Shown one piece after another: positions 9,122-17,002 of a stretch of 64,000 bases of DNA (position 1 is its first letter; the number at the start of each line of letters is the position of its first letter). The position numbers were made by a program, and so were the translations under genes. This stretch comes from Natrinema zhouii (GTDB lineage Archaea; Halobacteriota; Halobacteria; Halobacteriales; Natrialbaceae): positions 124,001 through 188,000 of the forward strand of contig NZ_CP084885.1 of the NCBI RefSeq assembly GCF_013456555.2, written 5' to 3'. A model generated the notes under the pieces. It was not told the origin of the DNA and ran no database searches. It saw only the letters and a list, made by a program, of their open reading frames with translations.

Positions 9122-10129
9122 ATGACCGCGTTCTCGAAACAGTGGGTCCAGCACAATCAAGTCGGCATCTACGCCGTTGGGGTCGTCCTCGCAATTGCTG
9201 TCGGCCTCGGCCTCCCGAGCGCGAGTTCGGTTCTGGAACCGCTCATCAACCCCGTGCTCGCGGTGCTGTTGTACGTGACGTTCCTCGAGATCCCGTTCGT
9301 CCGGATTCGGCGCGCGTTCCGGAACGGCCGGTTCATGGCTGTGGCACTCGGCATGAACTTCGTAGTCGTCCCGGTTGTCGTGTTCGGGCTCACGCGGTTC
9401 CTCCCGCAGGAGCCAGTCATCCTCGTCGGGGTGTTCATGGTGTTGTTGACGCCGTGCATCGACTATGTCATCACGTTCACCGAACTCGCGGGCGGTGACG
9501 CCGAGCAGATCACGGCCGCGACGCCGGCGCTGATGCTTATCCAGCTACTGTTGCTCCCGCTGTATCTCTGGTTGTTTATGGGCCAGCAGGTGGCCGAGTT
9601 CATCGAGGCTGGGCCGTTCATCGAGGCGTTCGTTATTATCATCGCGCTGCCGCTGACGCTCGCGTGGGTGACCGAATACTGGGCGGAACGGTCCGAGCGG
9701 GGCGCCCAGTGGCAGGACACGATGGGTTGGTTGCCGGTCCCGATGATGGGAGCGACGCTGTTCGTCGTCATCGCCTCCCAGCTGCCGCGCGTGCAGGATT
9801 CGATTGGACAGATCGCGTCGGTTGTCCCCGTCTATGTGGCGTTCCTCGTCATTATGCCACTGCTCGGACGGCTAGTAGCCGGACTACTGGGGATGGATGC
9901 CGGAGAGAGTCGAGCGCTCGTGTTCACCTCCGTAACGCGAAACTCCCTGGTTATTCTCCCGCTGGCGCTCGCGCTCCCGTCTGGCTACGCGCTCGCACCA
10001 GCGGTCGTGGTCACCCAGACGCTCGTCGAACTAACGGGGATGGTTGTCCTCACGCGAGTCGTCCCGGCCTGGTTGATTCCGGATTCGCCCGACCAGTTCC
10101 TCGATCTCGATGTCGGCCGGAGTGATTGA
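9122..10129 (+). CDS. ACR3 / bile-acid:sodium symporter family carrier (probable arsenite exporter)
   Basis: A membrane protein of about 335 residues with ten predicted hydrophobic segments. It belongs to the BASS/ACR3 superfamily, whose ACR3 branch expels arsenite using the proton gradient. The motif LLTPCIDYVITFTELAGGD in helix 4 has the Cys-containing segment expected of arsenic-resistance members, and a second crossover region reads TSVTRNSLVILPLALALP. ATG 9122 (MTAFSKQW) is preferred to the TTG at 9104 upstream. No arsR or arsC lies next to it; flanks are an ArdC relic and an unknown gene. Substrate is inferred from family resemblance and the metal-gene context. A bile-acid or other organic-anion carrier is the alternative. 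Confidence 0.75.
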   Translation: MTAFSKQWVQHNQVGIYAVGVVLAIAVGLGLPSASSVLEPLINPVLAVLLYVTFLEIPFVRIRRAFRNGRFMAVALGMNFVVVPVVVFGLTRFLPQEPVILVGVFMVLLTPCIDYVITFTELAGGDAEQITAATPALMLIQLLLLPLYLWLFMGQQVAEFIEAGPFIEAFVIIIALPLTLAWVTEYWAERSERGAQWQDTMGWLPVPMMGATLFVVIASQLPRVQDSIGQIASVVPVYVAFLVIMPLLGRLVAGLLGMDAGESRALVFTSVTRNSLVILPLALALPSGYALAPAVVVTQTLVELTGMVVLTRVVPAWLIPDSPDQFLDLDVGRSD

Positions 10130-10160
10130 GTCACGGTCGAATTCAGATCGCAGGCTTGAG

Positions 10161-10508
10161 TCACCGGAGTTCGTGGGGTTCGTCAGCGAAGCCGACCGTG
10201 ACGAGGTACTCGAGGAACTCGTCGAACTGTTCGACGTCGCTTGACGTGTCGGTCGCAAGGTGACGCGCCCATTCGATGGCCCACCGGAAGGCGGGATCCG
10301 TTCCGCCCTTCCCATGGATGTACCACCAGCGAGCCGCTTTGAGAACGACCAGCGGATTCGTCGGTGGATGCTCGCCGGCAAGCCCACGGGTGATCGACTC
10401 GATTTCGTCGGGAACGTCGGTGGGATCGACGTCGCCTGATTGCGTGTTCGCGATATCGACCGGAATGTCGTCAATTGAGACGTTGTCGGTACTTTGTTGT
10501 TGACTCAC
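10161..10508 (-). CDS. Haloarchaeal plasmid-type protein of unknown function
   Basis: A 115-residue acidic protein. The N-terminal 40 residues look disordered; the rest is a small helical domain with NPLVVLKAARWWYIHGKGG and FDEFLEYLVTVGF. No family recognised. It is convergent with the transporter at 9122 (31-bp gap), and its leader carries the shared hairpin element, which groups it with the ArdC-block genes rather than with metal resistance. Confidence 0.7.
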   Translation of the reverse strand: MSQQQSTDNVSIDDIPVDIANTQSGDVDPTDVPDEIESITRGLAGEHPPTNPLVVLKAARWWYIHGKGGTDPAFRWAIEWARHLATDTSSDVEQFDEFLEYLVTVGFADEPHELR

Positions 10509-10544
10509 AGGAAATTACCTCTGGATGAGGACTCTCGATGGAGC

Positions 10545-10576
10545 CCTCGCCCTTTCTGGGGGCGCGAAAAACCGCT
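10545..10576 (-). promoter_or_regulatory. Leader element upstream of the 10161-10508 gene
   Basis: Plus-strand text CCCTCGCCCTTTCTGGGGGC followed by GCGAAAAACC. It is a divergent member of the hairpin family, with an A-rich rather than AACAAC tail, 37 bases upstream of the ATG. Confidence 0.45.
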
Positions 10577-10589
10577 CGCGGCGTCACGC

Positions 10590-10800
10590 TTACGGGACAT
10601 AGACGCTCTGCTCGCCGGTGATTTCCTCGAGGTTGTTCCAGTGACGGTGGCTGAATAGCACTCGTAGCTGCAGTACCCACAGACAGCGCCGGTATCGTAT
10701 TTGGCGACGTAGGGGCCACGGCGGGTTCGCCAAACGTTCGTCCCGCACTCGGCACAGGCGGCCTGCTCGAGATCTGCTGGACTCGGTCCCTCGTACTCGA
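10590..10800 (-). pseudogene. C-terminal fragment of a DUF6610-type protein, frameshifted
   Basis: The minus frame reads YEGPSPADLEQAACAECG, then GPYVAKYDTGAVCGYCSYEC, closely matching the tail of the intact DUF6610-type protein at 41818 (EYEGPTPSDL, CAACG, CGYCSYDC). About 20 codons before the end the homology switches frame to HRHWNNLEEITGEQSVYVP, so a one-base frameshift lies near 10650. The N-terminal three quarters are gone. Confidence 0.7.
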
Positions 10801-10801
10801 T

Positions 10802-10983
10802 GTCCAGTACTGGGGCCGACGTATCTCGAGGCCGTTGCGAACGGCGACGATCGGGCTGACGACCTGGTCGACGTCATCGACCACTATCTGACGACGGACC
10901 TCGAAGTGAATCTGGCGATCTACTACGCCGATATCGGCACCGAGTTTGAACCGGCGAGACTCGGCTCGAAAGGAGAGTTCTAA
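10802..10983 (+). pseudogene. C-terminal tail of an unidentified acidic protein
   Basis: A plus-strand open frame to TAA at 10981-10983 has strong haloarchaeal codon bias: DDLVDVIDHYLTTDLEVN and FEPARLGSKGEF. It abuts the DUF6610 tail on the opposite strand with no room for a start. I read it as the end of a gene truncated at the same junction. Family unknown. Confidence 0.4.
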
Positions 10984-11024
10984 CGACCGACGGACTGATT
11001 CCACTCGAGTACCACTACTCGCGC

Positions 11025-11312
11025 ATGTCCCAGTCCCGAACCCAACGCTTTCGTGGCCAATCGCCGCCTGATCACGAGCCCAGCTGGCAGGTCTCGACCG
11101 TTGCCCGCCGGACGACCAATCGTTCCGGGTCGGCAGTCTGTGCCGTCACAGGCGCGACCGTCGCGCTCGATAGCGAGCACTATCTTGTGACGCTTCGCAA
11201 GCCCACCGACTCGCCGACCTGACCACCGGAGATCGATCATCTGGCCGTTCGTGAGGGTGCGCTCGACGGACTGGACGATGTTGATTCACGTATCGTCAAA
11301 CTCACCTTCTGA
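11025..11312 (+). pseudogene. Small haloarchaeal protein gene with an in-frame TGA
   Basis: ATG at 11025 (MSQSRTQRFRGQ) opens a frame with GSAVCAVTGATVALDSEHYL, a short beta-rich stretch. A TGA at 11220-11222 interrupts it, and the same frame goes on as PPEIDHLAVREGALDGLDDV to a TGA at 11310-11312. The continued coding bias suggests a point-mutated gene of about 95 codons. No family recognised. Confidence 0.5.
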
Positions 11313-11323
11313 GATCATCGGCC

Positions 11324-11428
11324 ATGACTGAGCCGAAAGACGAAGAGTTAGTCATCTACGCAATCTACGATGGTCTAGACGACAGGGAGCTGCATCCCAA
11401 GGAGGAATGGTGCATTGATTTCTGTTAA
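11324..11428 (+). CDS. Very small acidic ORF (34 aa)
   Basis: ATG at 11324, MTEPKDEELVIYAIYDGLDD, ending EEWCIDFC at TAA 11428. Its acidic composition is like the haloarchaeal proteins around it and it follows the preceding broken gene closely. It may be a truncated start of a larger gene, since the next feature is the convergent oxidase. Low certainty. Confidence 0.35.
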   Translation: MTEPKDEELVIYAIYDGLDDRELHPKEEWCIDFC

Positions 11429-11444
11429 CATTTGCTGGAATCGG

Positions 11445-12902
11445 TCACTTATACTCAAATAGCTGGATCATCCCAGTTTCCATATGGTAGCTGTTGTGGC
11501 AGTGGAAGAACCAGTCGCCAGGGTTATCAGCAACGAAATCTAGCGTCTGCTGGCCCATATGTCCTGGTACCGTCACGGTGTCTTGAAGCGCACCGTCGAC
11601 GACGAAGTGGTGGCCGTGGAGGTGCATCGGGTGGCGCATCGGACTGTGGTTGACCACGTGCAGTCGGACGTGCTCACCCTCCTTGATACGGATCGGATCC
11701 ACGTTGGGGTACGCCTGTCCGTTAATCGTCCACTCATCACTGTCGCCCATCATTCCGCCAGTGGATAGGTTGAGATCGATCCGCCGGTCTGGAGTACCGT
11801 CGATCCGATCGAGCGGAGAGACAGCAGTGAGGTCACCATACTCCAACTGTCTCATCCCGACCGATTCGTACCGCGGATCGTCGGCGGTAGAGCCGTTGTA
11901 TCGAAGGACAGCGCGTCCCGCAGGCATCCTATCGTCGAGCGGGTGAGCTCGGATCTCCCACCTCCCCGATCGGTTAGCTTCAATTACGGCGTCGAAGCGT
12001 TCGCCCATACCGATGTCGAACGTGTCGACCGTGACGGGCTCGACCGCTTGGCCGTCCGCGTGCGTGATCTGCATCGCATGGCCTCCGATGCTAACGCGAT
12101 AGGTCGTGGCTGATCCCGCGTTGAGGAACCGTAGGCGAATTCGCTCGCCGGCCTCAACGGATACCACGTGTGGATCGCTTGGGAGCTTACCATTCACGAG
12201 TGTCCCGTCATATTCAGGGCTACCTGGAAAGCTGCCCATCATTCCGCGGTCGACCGACCGCACTGCCGGCTCACTGGTGAGATATTCGTCGAGGATGACC
12301 ATGTGATCGCGGTCGTATTCGACGTGCGGTTCGTCCTCCTCGACGATCAGCGGTCCGAGCAAGCCACGTTCTAGTTGGAATCCGACATGGCTGTGATACC
12401 AATGGGTGCCGGTGGGCGCCGCGTCGAACTCATAGACGAACTCCTCGTCTGGCCCGATTGCTGGCTGCGTAATTCCTGGCACGCCGTCCATAGCGTTCGA
12501 TCCGAACTGTCTCATCCCATGCCAGTGGATAGTTGTCTCTGCTGATAGCTCGTTGTGAACGGTGATCCGGACACGCTCACCCTCTCGGACGCGCAGTTCT
12601 GGGCCCGGGTACTGGCCGTCATAGAGCCACGTCTCGATGGTCTCGCTTGGTGCCACCTCGATCTCGCCTCTCGTAACGGTCAAATGATGCTTTCGATCCG
12701 GATTTCCGTACTCTGGTTCGGGATATGATTGTTCCCCGTCCAATATGGATCGAGGATTGTCAGATCCGTCAGCACCAAGATAACGCCTCGCGACGTAGCC
12801 GCCACCGCTGAGTCCAGTAGCGAGCGCGAGCCCCGCTCCAACAACGGTCCGTCGAGTGACGCGCCGTGTGCTGTCGCTAGGCGAGTTCGGCGAATTAGTC
12901 AT
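11445..12902 (-). CDS. Tat-exported multicopper oxidase (LccA/SufI-like laccase)
   Basis: A 485-residue three-domain multicopper oxidase. Twin-arginine signal TRRVTRRTVVGAGLALATG at about residues 12-30. Copper ligands: HWHG at 126-129, HWYHSH ending at 172, HPMHLHGHHF from 424 and HCHNSYHMETGM from 467; the last Met is a plausible type-1 copper axial ligand. The layout resembles the characterised laccase LccA of Haloferax volcanii. It acts outside the membrane, oxidising phenolic substrates or Cu(I). Its ATG overlaps the stop of an upstream broken membrane gene (ATGA), so it was translated from that operon, and the Lrp-TRASH metal regulator lies just upstream. It lacks the Met/Asp-rich insert of the oxidase at 3372. 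Confidence 0.9.
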   Translation of the reverse strand: MTNSPNSPSDSTRRVTRRTVVGAGLALATGLSGGGYVARRYLGADGSDNPRSILDGEQSYPEPEYGNPDRKHHLTVTRGEIEVAPSETIETWLYDGQYPGPELRVREGERVRITVHNELSAETTIHWHGMRQFGSNAMDGVPGITQPAIGPDEEFVYEFDAAPTGTHWYHSHVGFQLERGLLGPLIVEEDEPHVEYDRDHMVILDEYLTSEPAVRSVDRGMMGSFPGSPEYDGTLVNGKLPSDPHVVSVEAGERIRLRFLNAGSATTYRVSIGGHAMQITHADGQAVEPVTVDTFDIGMGERFDAVIEANRSGRWEIRAHPLDDRMPAGRAVLRYNGSTADDPRYESVGMRQLEYGDLTAVSPLDRIDGTPDRRIDLNLSTGGMMGDSDEWTINGQAYPNVDPIRIKEGEHVRLHVVNHSPMRHPMHLHGHHFVVDGALQDTVTVPGHMGQQTLDFVADNPGDWFFHCHNSYHMETGMIQLFEYK

Positions 12903-13330
12903 TGCTTGGCAGGCTCAAGCCCGTTCTCGGTGGTGACAGTAACCGTTCCAAGGAAGGCTCTACTTGGCGGCCCGATGTCTCCTTCATTCCTCGGTTTCCC
13001 CTGTTTTTGGCGCTTCTGTTTTGCGTACTTTTCCCTGTCAATCTCGCCGCACACGTACCATTTGTCAAGAATCCCCTCTGGGATCCTACTCGTAAGGTTA
13101 CTGTTGATCCCGCCAGCCATGCCGCCACTCAACGAGCTGAAGAGCTGGAAATACATCTAGTACAGCCCACCGGCGAAGGAAAGCGAGATAAGTCGTTTTT
13201 CGCCGTCCATTGTATTCATATCGAGGGCCTCCTGGCCGATTATCAGTTTACTTACTCGACCAAACAGCGTCGTCTGAAAGACTGTAACCATGAGTAGTCC
13301 TATGATCGCCGTATTTAACCGGATTTCCAT
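12899..13330 (-). pseudogene. Membrane protein with SHOCT-like tail, interrupted by TAG
   Basis: From ATG 13330 the frame gives a hydrophobic start (MEIRLNTAIIGLLMVTVFQ) and a second segment, then TAG at 13157-13159. It continues in frame as MYFQLFSSLSGGMAGG and a short helical tail (GILDKWYVCGEIDREKYAKQ) resembling a SHOCT segment, ending at 12899 as an ATGA overlap with the laccase start. Total 143 codons. A single point mutation explains the stop. Small two-helix SHOCT proteins are common next to copper genes, but the function is unknown. Confidence 0.55.
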
Positions 13331-13371
13331 TTAGAAACCAAAATGCCTCGTCAGCGGAGGCTTGCTGTCGA

Positions 13372-13965
13372 TTAGGCGTTCTCGCGGAACATTTCATACT
13401 TCTCCTCAAAATCCGCTTCACACCGCTCACAACAGAGGTGATAGAGCGTTCCGTCGATCCGAGTCGCTACGCCGTTCTCACTGACAACCTGGTTGCCACA
13501 CATGGCGCACTCGACAGAAAACTCGACATCGTGGATCGACGTGTCCGTGCTTGTGTTGGCCAAAAGCTTTACCTCGTACTTCGAGTACTGCGATTCCGAG
13601 ATCGTCTCAGCGACGAGCTCATGAACCTGGTTCGGTCGGCAAGTTGCGAGCACGATCGCGTGTGAATCGGCCGTGGTGTAGACTGTGTGGATACTTTCCT
13701 GCTGCTCGAACGCGCGAGCGACATCGTCCACCGAAGACGCAAATGTATCCACGTCAATCAGCACCGACACGCCCTCGTGGAGGATCGAGCGGTCGAGATC
13801 GAGCGTGAACCCGCGGATAATGCCCAGTTCACAGAGGCGCTCGACACGGTTGGTCACCGTCGGCTGGGATACATCTACCCGCTCGGCGATCTCGCTATAC
13901 GGCCGGCGGGCGTCCTCGTGAAGGAACCGCAGGATTTGAACGTCAACTTCGTCAAGGCCGCGCAT
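13372..13965 (-). CDS. Lrp/AsnC regulator with C-terminal TRASH metal-binding domain
   Basis: A 197-residue regulator starting at ATG 13965 (MRGLDEVDVQILRFLHEDAR). The N-terminal HTH reads PYSEIAERVDVSQPTVTNRV, followed by an Lrp ligand-binding ferredoxin-like fold (about 65-140) and a C-terminal TRASH domain with CAMCGNQVV and HLCCERC, which binds metal. The same architecture occurs in Halobacterium VNG1179C, which controls a copper-exporting P-type ATPase. It is divergent from nothing intact upstream and just precedes the laccase operon on the same strand, so copper control of that operon is the natural inference. Confidence 0.88.
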   Translation of the reverse strand: MRGLDEVDVQILRFLHEDARRPYSEIAERVDVSQPTVTNRVERLCELGIIRGFTLDLDRSILHEGVSVLIDVDTFASSVDDVARAFEQQESIHTVYTTADSHAIVLATCRPNQVHELVAETISESQYSKYEVKLLANTSTDTSIHDVEFSVECAMCGNQVVSENGVATRIDGTLYHLCCERCEADFEEKYEMFRENA

Positions 13966-14141
13966 ATCCAGTATTCGTCCTGAACCCGAATAGGTGTTGA
14001 GGATATCTGCCGGAATATATTTGGGTCCATTAATATATTTAGACAGAATTTTGGATCTATAATAGAAATTGGAAAGACTCCCCTCCCCCTCCATAGATAC
14101 CACTGCCAAGAGTAGTAAGGACAGTTCTCGCTACTTCCGAC

Positions 14142-15204
14142 TATAGTAACCACTAGAATTTTCCGCCCATAGATTGTTGCTGTTTGTAATGGACCATCTC
14201 GACGAGATCCCCCTCGAAGAACTTCACGACGCACTCGACAACGTTGAGGGAAAGAAGCCGACACAACGGCTGATGGCGGCAATTGCGTACAAAAACGGCG
14301 TCACACAGACCGAACTTGCCGAGTGGCATGGCACCGGCCGACGAACAATCTACAGCTGGCTCAAGCGACTCAACACTGACGAGTCGCTTGAGCAGGCCGT
14401 TACTGATGCTCACCGATCTGGGAGAAAACGAAAGCTCTCAGAAAAAGAGCAACAGGAGTTCCAAGAGACTGTCCACGAATCTCCCGAAGAAGTTGGAGTT
14501 GACGCGCCGGCGTGGACACCGGCGCTCGTCCAGCAGTATCTCGAGGAAACCTACGATGTCGAGTACTCAATCCCGAGTTGTCGGCGGTTGCTCAAAGAAG
14601 CGGGATTGAGCTATCAAAAACCACGTCGTACAGCCGCCGAAGCTGATGCTGAGGAGCAAGACAGATTCCGCGAGGAACTCAAAAAAAAAAAGCGGCGGAA
14701 GATGGACGCCACAGTAGTCTGTCTCGATCAAACCAAGAAATCTGTGCAAGTTGAGCCGCGTGCCGCGTGGTTTCCGTGCGGCACGCGGCCGTCCGTCAAA
14801 TTGTCTGGACAACGCGACTGGACGTGTTTGTTGGACGCGATCACCGAGGACGGTGACTGCTTTTTCTCCCGGTTCGAAGAGTACGTCACCGCCGAACACG
14901 CAAAACATTTCATTCTCGCATTATGCAAAGAGTTCGAAGACGATTTGATTATCGTGCTAGATGGTGCGCCGTACTTCCAGGCGTCGGCCGTCACGGACCT
15001 AGCGGTCCGCGACGACCTCGACTTTGTCACGTTACCGGCGTACTCTCCTGAGCTAAATCCGGTCGAGGAGTGCTGGAGACAACTCCAGGCGGATCTTAGC
15101 AATCGGTTCTTTGATTCACTTACTGAACTCACAACAGCAATTGACACCGCTCTTGACCAACTCTCTATTCCTATAGTGAGCAATTACTTCTAATGTCTAC
15201 TATA
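14142..15204 (+). mobile_element. IS630-family element inserted in a zinc-ribbon gene
   Basis: The ends TATAGTAACCACTAGAATTT (left) and TATAGTAGACATTAGAAGTA (right, reverse complement) bound 1063 bp, each including a TA. The right TA lies inside the last codons of the minus-strand zinc-ribbon gene. Removing the element and one TA keeps that gene's frame open to the left, evidence of simple insertion. Confidence 0.8.
14189..15193 (+). CDS. IS630-family transposase, intact single frame
   Basis: A 334-residue DDE transposase. The N-terminal HTH region covers about 15-80 (AYKNGVTQTELAEWHGTGR), followed by a homeodomain-like helix set. The catalytic domain shows Asp in VVCLDQTKKSV, IIVLDGAPYF and Glu in NPVEECWRQLQ. 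A run of eleven A residues at about 14681-14691 encodes Lys codons between the two halves. The related element at 7160 has seven A residues there and is out of frame. Confidence 0.88.
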   Translation: MDHLDEIPLEELHDALDNVEGKKPTQRLMAAIAYKNGVTQTELAEWHGTGRRTIYSWLKRLNTDESLEQAVTDAHRSGRKRKLSEKEQQEFQETVHESPEEVGVDAPAWTPALVQQYLEETYDVEYSIPSCRRLLKEAGLSYQKPRRTAAEADAEEQDRFREELKKKKRRKMDATVVCLDQTKKSVQVEPRAAWFPCGTRPSVKLSGQRDWTCLLDAITEDGDCFFSRFEEYVTAEHAKHFILALCKEFEDDLIIVLDGAPYFQASAVTDLAVRDDLDFVTLPAYSPELNPVEECWRQLQADLSNRFFDSLTELTTAIDTALDQLSIPIVSNYF

Positions 15205-15706
15205 GCTGGTCACCGCTTTCGGAGGTGACTCGAACCGCTTCGGGTAGCGAGGGCCACTTGTCGGCCAGTTGTGTGGCGGGCTTCGTATCGAGGTCGGTGA
15301 TCAGCTGGCAGTCGTCGACCGCTGGATCCCTGTCTGCCTTCGTGAGGAGCGTGGCCGCAGCAGCACCCTTCGCGACAGCGGCGTAGAACGTCGACGCCTC
15401 GACGAGCAGATGGACGACATGGAGTAGTGTCCACTCAGTAGACGGGGTAGAACTCTCGTCACTGGTTCCATCCAGATGATTCGAGAGGCAGAACCGGCAC
15501 TTCGTTTGGGTAGTGGGAATGGAAGCGCCACAAGAGGAACACTCCTTCTGTGTCGATCTCGTTCGGTTTGGATACGATTCGAGTCTTCCCCCTCTCTGTC
15601 GCTCTACTTGCTCAGCGTTCTCCCGTCCAGAAAGCCGGTCGTCGGGAACGCGAGTCGCTTCGCCAAGTGGTCGTAGCTCCTCTAAATCAGAGTAGTAGTC
15701 AGTCAT
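15200..15706 (-). CDS. Zinc-ribbon protein, 3' end replaced by IS630
   Basis: 168 residues. A zinc ribbon CSSCGASIPTTQTKCRFC sits at about residues 56-73, followed by a helical segment (LLHVVHLLVEASTFYAAVAK). The stop TAG is formed by the IS630 right end at 15202. Across the IS, minus-strand codons below 14141 stay in frame (VGSSENCPYYSWQW), so the original protein was longer. Proteins of this kind recur on haloarchaeal plasmids; function unknown. Confidence 0.7.
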   Translation of the reverse strand: MTDYYSDLEELRPLGEATRVPDDRLSGRENAEQVERQRGGRLESYPNRTRSTQKECSSCGASIPTTQTKCRFCLSNHLDGTSDESSTPSTEWTLLHVVHLLVEASTFYAAVAKGAAAATLLTKADRDPAVDDCQLITDLDTKPATQLADKWPSLPEAVRVTSESGDQL

Positions 15707-15766
15707 CTCTTGCGGATGGCTTCCTCCGTAATGCTATTTGAACTCATGCTCTCCCTCTTCACGAGA

Positions 15767-16216
15767 TCACTGTGACGACCACAGTGTCTCTATGCGTTGC
15801 TCTATTGCCGTGAGGACGGTGGAGTATACTTCGAGTGGATGGAGCGACGGGAGTTCGAGGTCAGTGATTTCGGTGGCAGACGGTGGCCTGTGGAAGTGTA
15901 ACCGGGTGTTGTGCGTGTTCGGGTGCCGGTCCCAGCGACACTCCCAAAGTTCCCCGTCCTCGTGTTCTTCGACGTAGTGGACTGAGAAATCGCCAGTCGT
16001 GAACCACCGAATGTCGAGACGAGGCGCATTCACTGAGTCCGGGTATCGTCCAGCGTCGAGCAGTCCACGAAGCAGTCGAGGTTCGTAGGAATCCGGGTCA
16101 AACGCAGTCTCCGCCACGAGTGAATCCGACGAAAGGTGTCGCTCCAGCAGGCGCAGTGTCTGTCGATCCGGTGGGCCTGTCGAGTGTGGCGCCGAATCCT
16201 TCGGTGGCTGGCTCAT
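15767..16216 (-). CDS. Hypothetical protein paired with a winged-helix protein
   Basis: 149 residues. A helical start (RQTLRLLERHLSSDSLV) is followed by a beta-rich part with LDIRWFTTGDFSVHYVEEHE and LWECRWDRHPNTHNTRLHFH. The ATG at 16216 directly follows the TAA of the upstream gene with no gap, so the two are translated together. Such pairs (a DUF7342-type wHTH protein plus this partner) recur in haloarchaeal accessory regions. A toxin-antitoxin-like relation is a guess only. Confidence 0.7.
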   Translation of the reverse strand: MSQPPKDSAPHSTGPPDRQTLRLLERHLSSDSLVAETAFDPDSYEPRLLRGLLDAGRYPDSVNAPRLDIRWFTTGDFSVHYVEEHEDGELWECRWDRHPNTHNTRLHFHRPPSATEITDLELPSLHPLEVYSTVLTAIEQRIETLWSSQ

Positions 16217-16744
16217 TTACGCCGGAATCAGATGCCCGTCGTTCTGGGAAAGCTGGCGAGCAAGTTCGTACAGCCTGATATCCCGAATCACACCCTGCCA
16301 CTCGCTGACTGCGGTCATCCGCTCGTGAATAGTTTCGTGACTATCGTGATCAAACACGTTGACGGCCGTTGGGTCCCTCGTTTCGAACCGGGCTTCGTAT
16401 TCCGTCCGCTGCGCTTCAAGCGCCTCCACGCGGTCGATGATCTTTTCGACAGAGAGCTCGGTTGCGATTCGACTGGCGTCCTGCCATTCGAGATACCCCT
16501 TGTTTCGTTCGTATGTTGCTGGGCGGCTGTCTCTATCGGCTCGAGCGATACCCATCTCCGCTAAGCGGTCGAGGTGCTTTTTCGCGGCGTTTGAAGAGCA
16601 GTCCGCAAGCTCCGCGATCTCGGTGTACGCAGTCGGAGACGTAATTCCGAGAACGACATTGTAGACACGACCGAACGTGTCTGTTCTCGTCTGCCACCGT
16701 CGCTGGGTATCGTCGGACTCTGGGGCCGGATCGAACTCGGTCAC
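16217..16744 (-). CDS. DUF7342-type winged-helix protein
   Basis: 175 residues. The wHTH covers about residues 30-90 (TSPTAYTEIAELADCSSNAA, HLDRLAEMGIARAD), followed by a coiled-coil-like region (EKIIDRVEALEAQRTEYEAR) and a helical C-terminus. It probably binds DNA, and its strict coupling to the next gene suggests it regulates or neutralises that partner. The DUF number is from memory of the family. Confidence 0.72.
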   Translation of the reverse strand: MTEFDPAPESDDTQRRWQTRTDTFGRVYNVVLGITSPTAYTEIAELADCSSNAAKKHLDRLAEMGIARADRDSRPATYERNKGYLEWQDASRIATELSVEKIIDRVEALEAQRTEYEARFETRDPTAVNVFDHDSHETIHERMTAVSEWQGVIRDIRLYELARQLSQNDGHLIPA

Positions 16745-16844
16745 ACCTAGCTGTAGGTGGACAATCTCAATATATCTTCGGATCCATCAAATATATGAAA
16801 GTACGTGCTGTGTTGGGCCACTGGAAGGGCAGAATCCGTCTTGT

Positions 16845-16967
16845 TCAAGCACGCAGCATTGCAACTGCCTTTCCGACCTGCCGGACGTGTTCACTCCGCT
16901 CCAGATCCAACTCCTCGGCGAGATAGTCAACCGTCTCTGTGAGCGTTATGGTTGAGTACCTCCTCAC
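16845..16967 (-). CDS. Short helical ORF downstream of tfb (40 aa)
   Basis: GTG at 16967 right after an in-frame TGA. The encoded TETVDYLAEELDLERSEHVR then VGKAVAMLRA has coding-like codon bias and amphipathic helices. It follows tfb by 35 bases on the same strand. It could be a small independent gene or the start of another factor lost to deletion. Confidence 0.35.
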   Translation of the reverse strand: MRRYSTITLTETVDYLAEELDLERSEHVRQVGKAVAMLRA

Positions 16968-17002
16968 TCAATGTATGAAGCTGATGCCGTTGAGACTACC
17001 TC

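Noticed and set aside
5167..13330. Recoding of TAG as an amino acid (e.g. pyrrolysine)
   Set aside because: Many intact genes in the window end in TAG, the interrupted genes include TGA as well, and they sit among IS relics; point-mutation decay explains the pattern.
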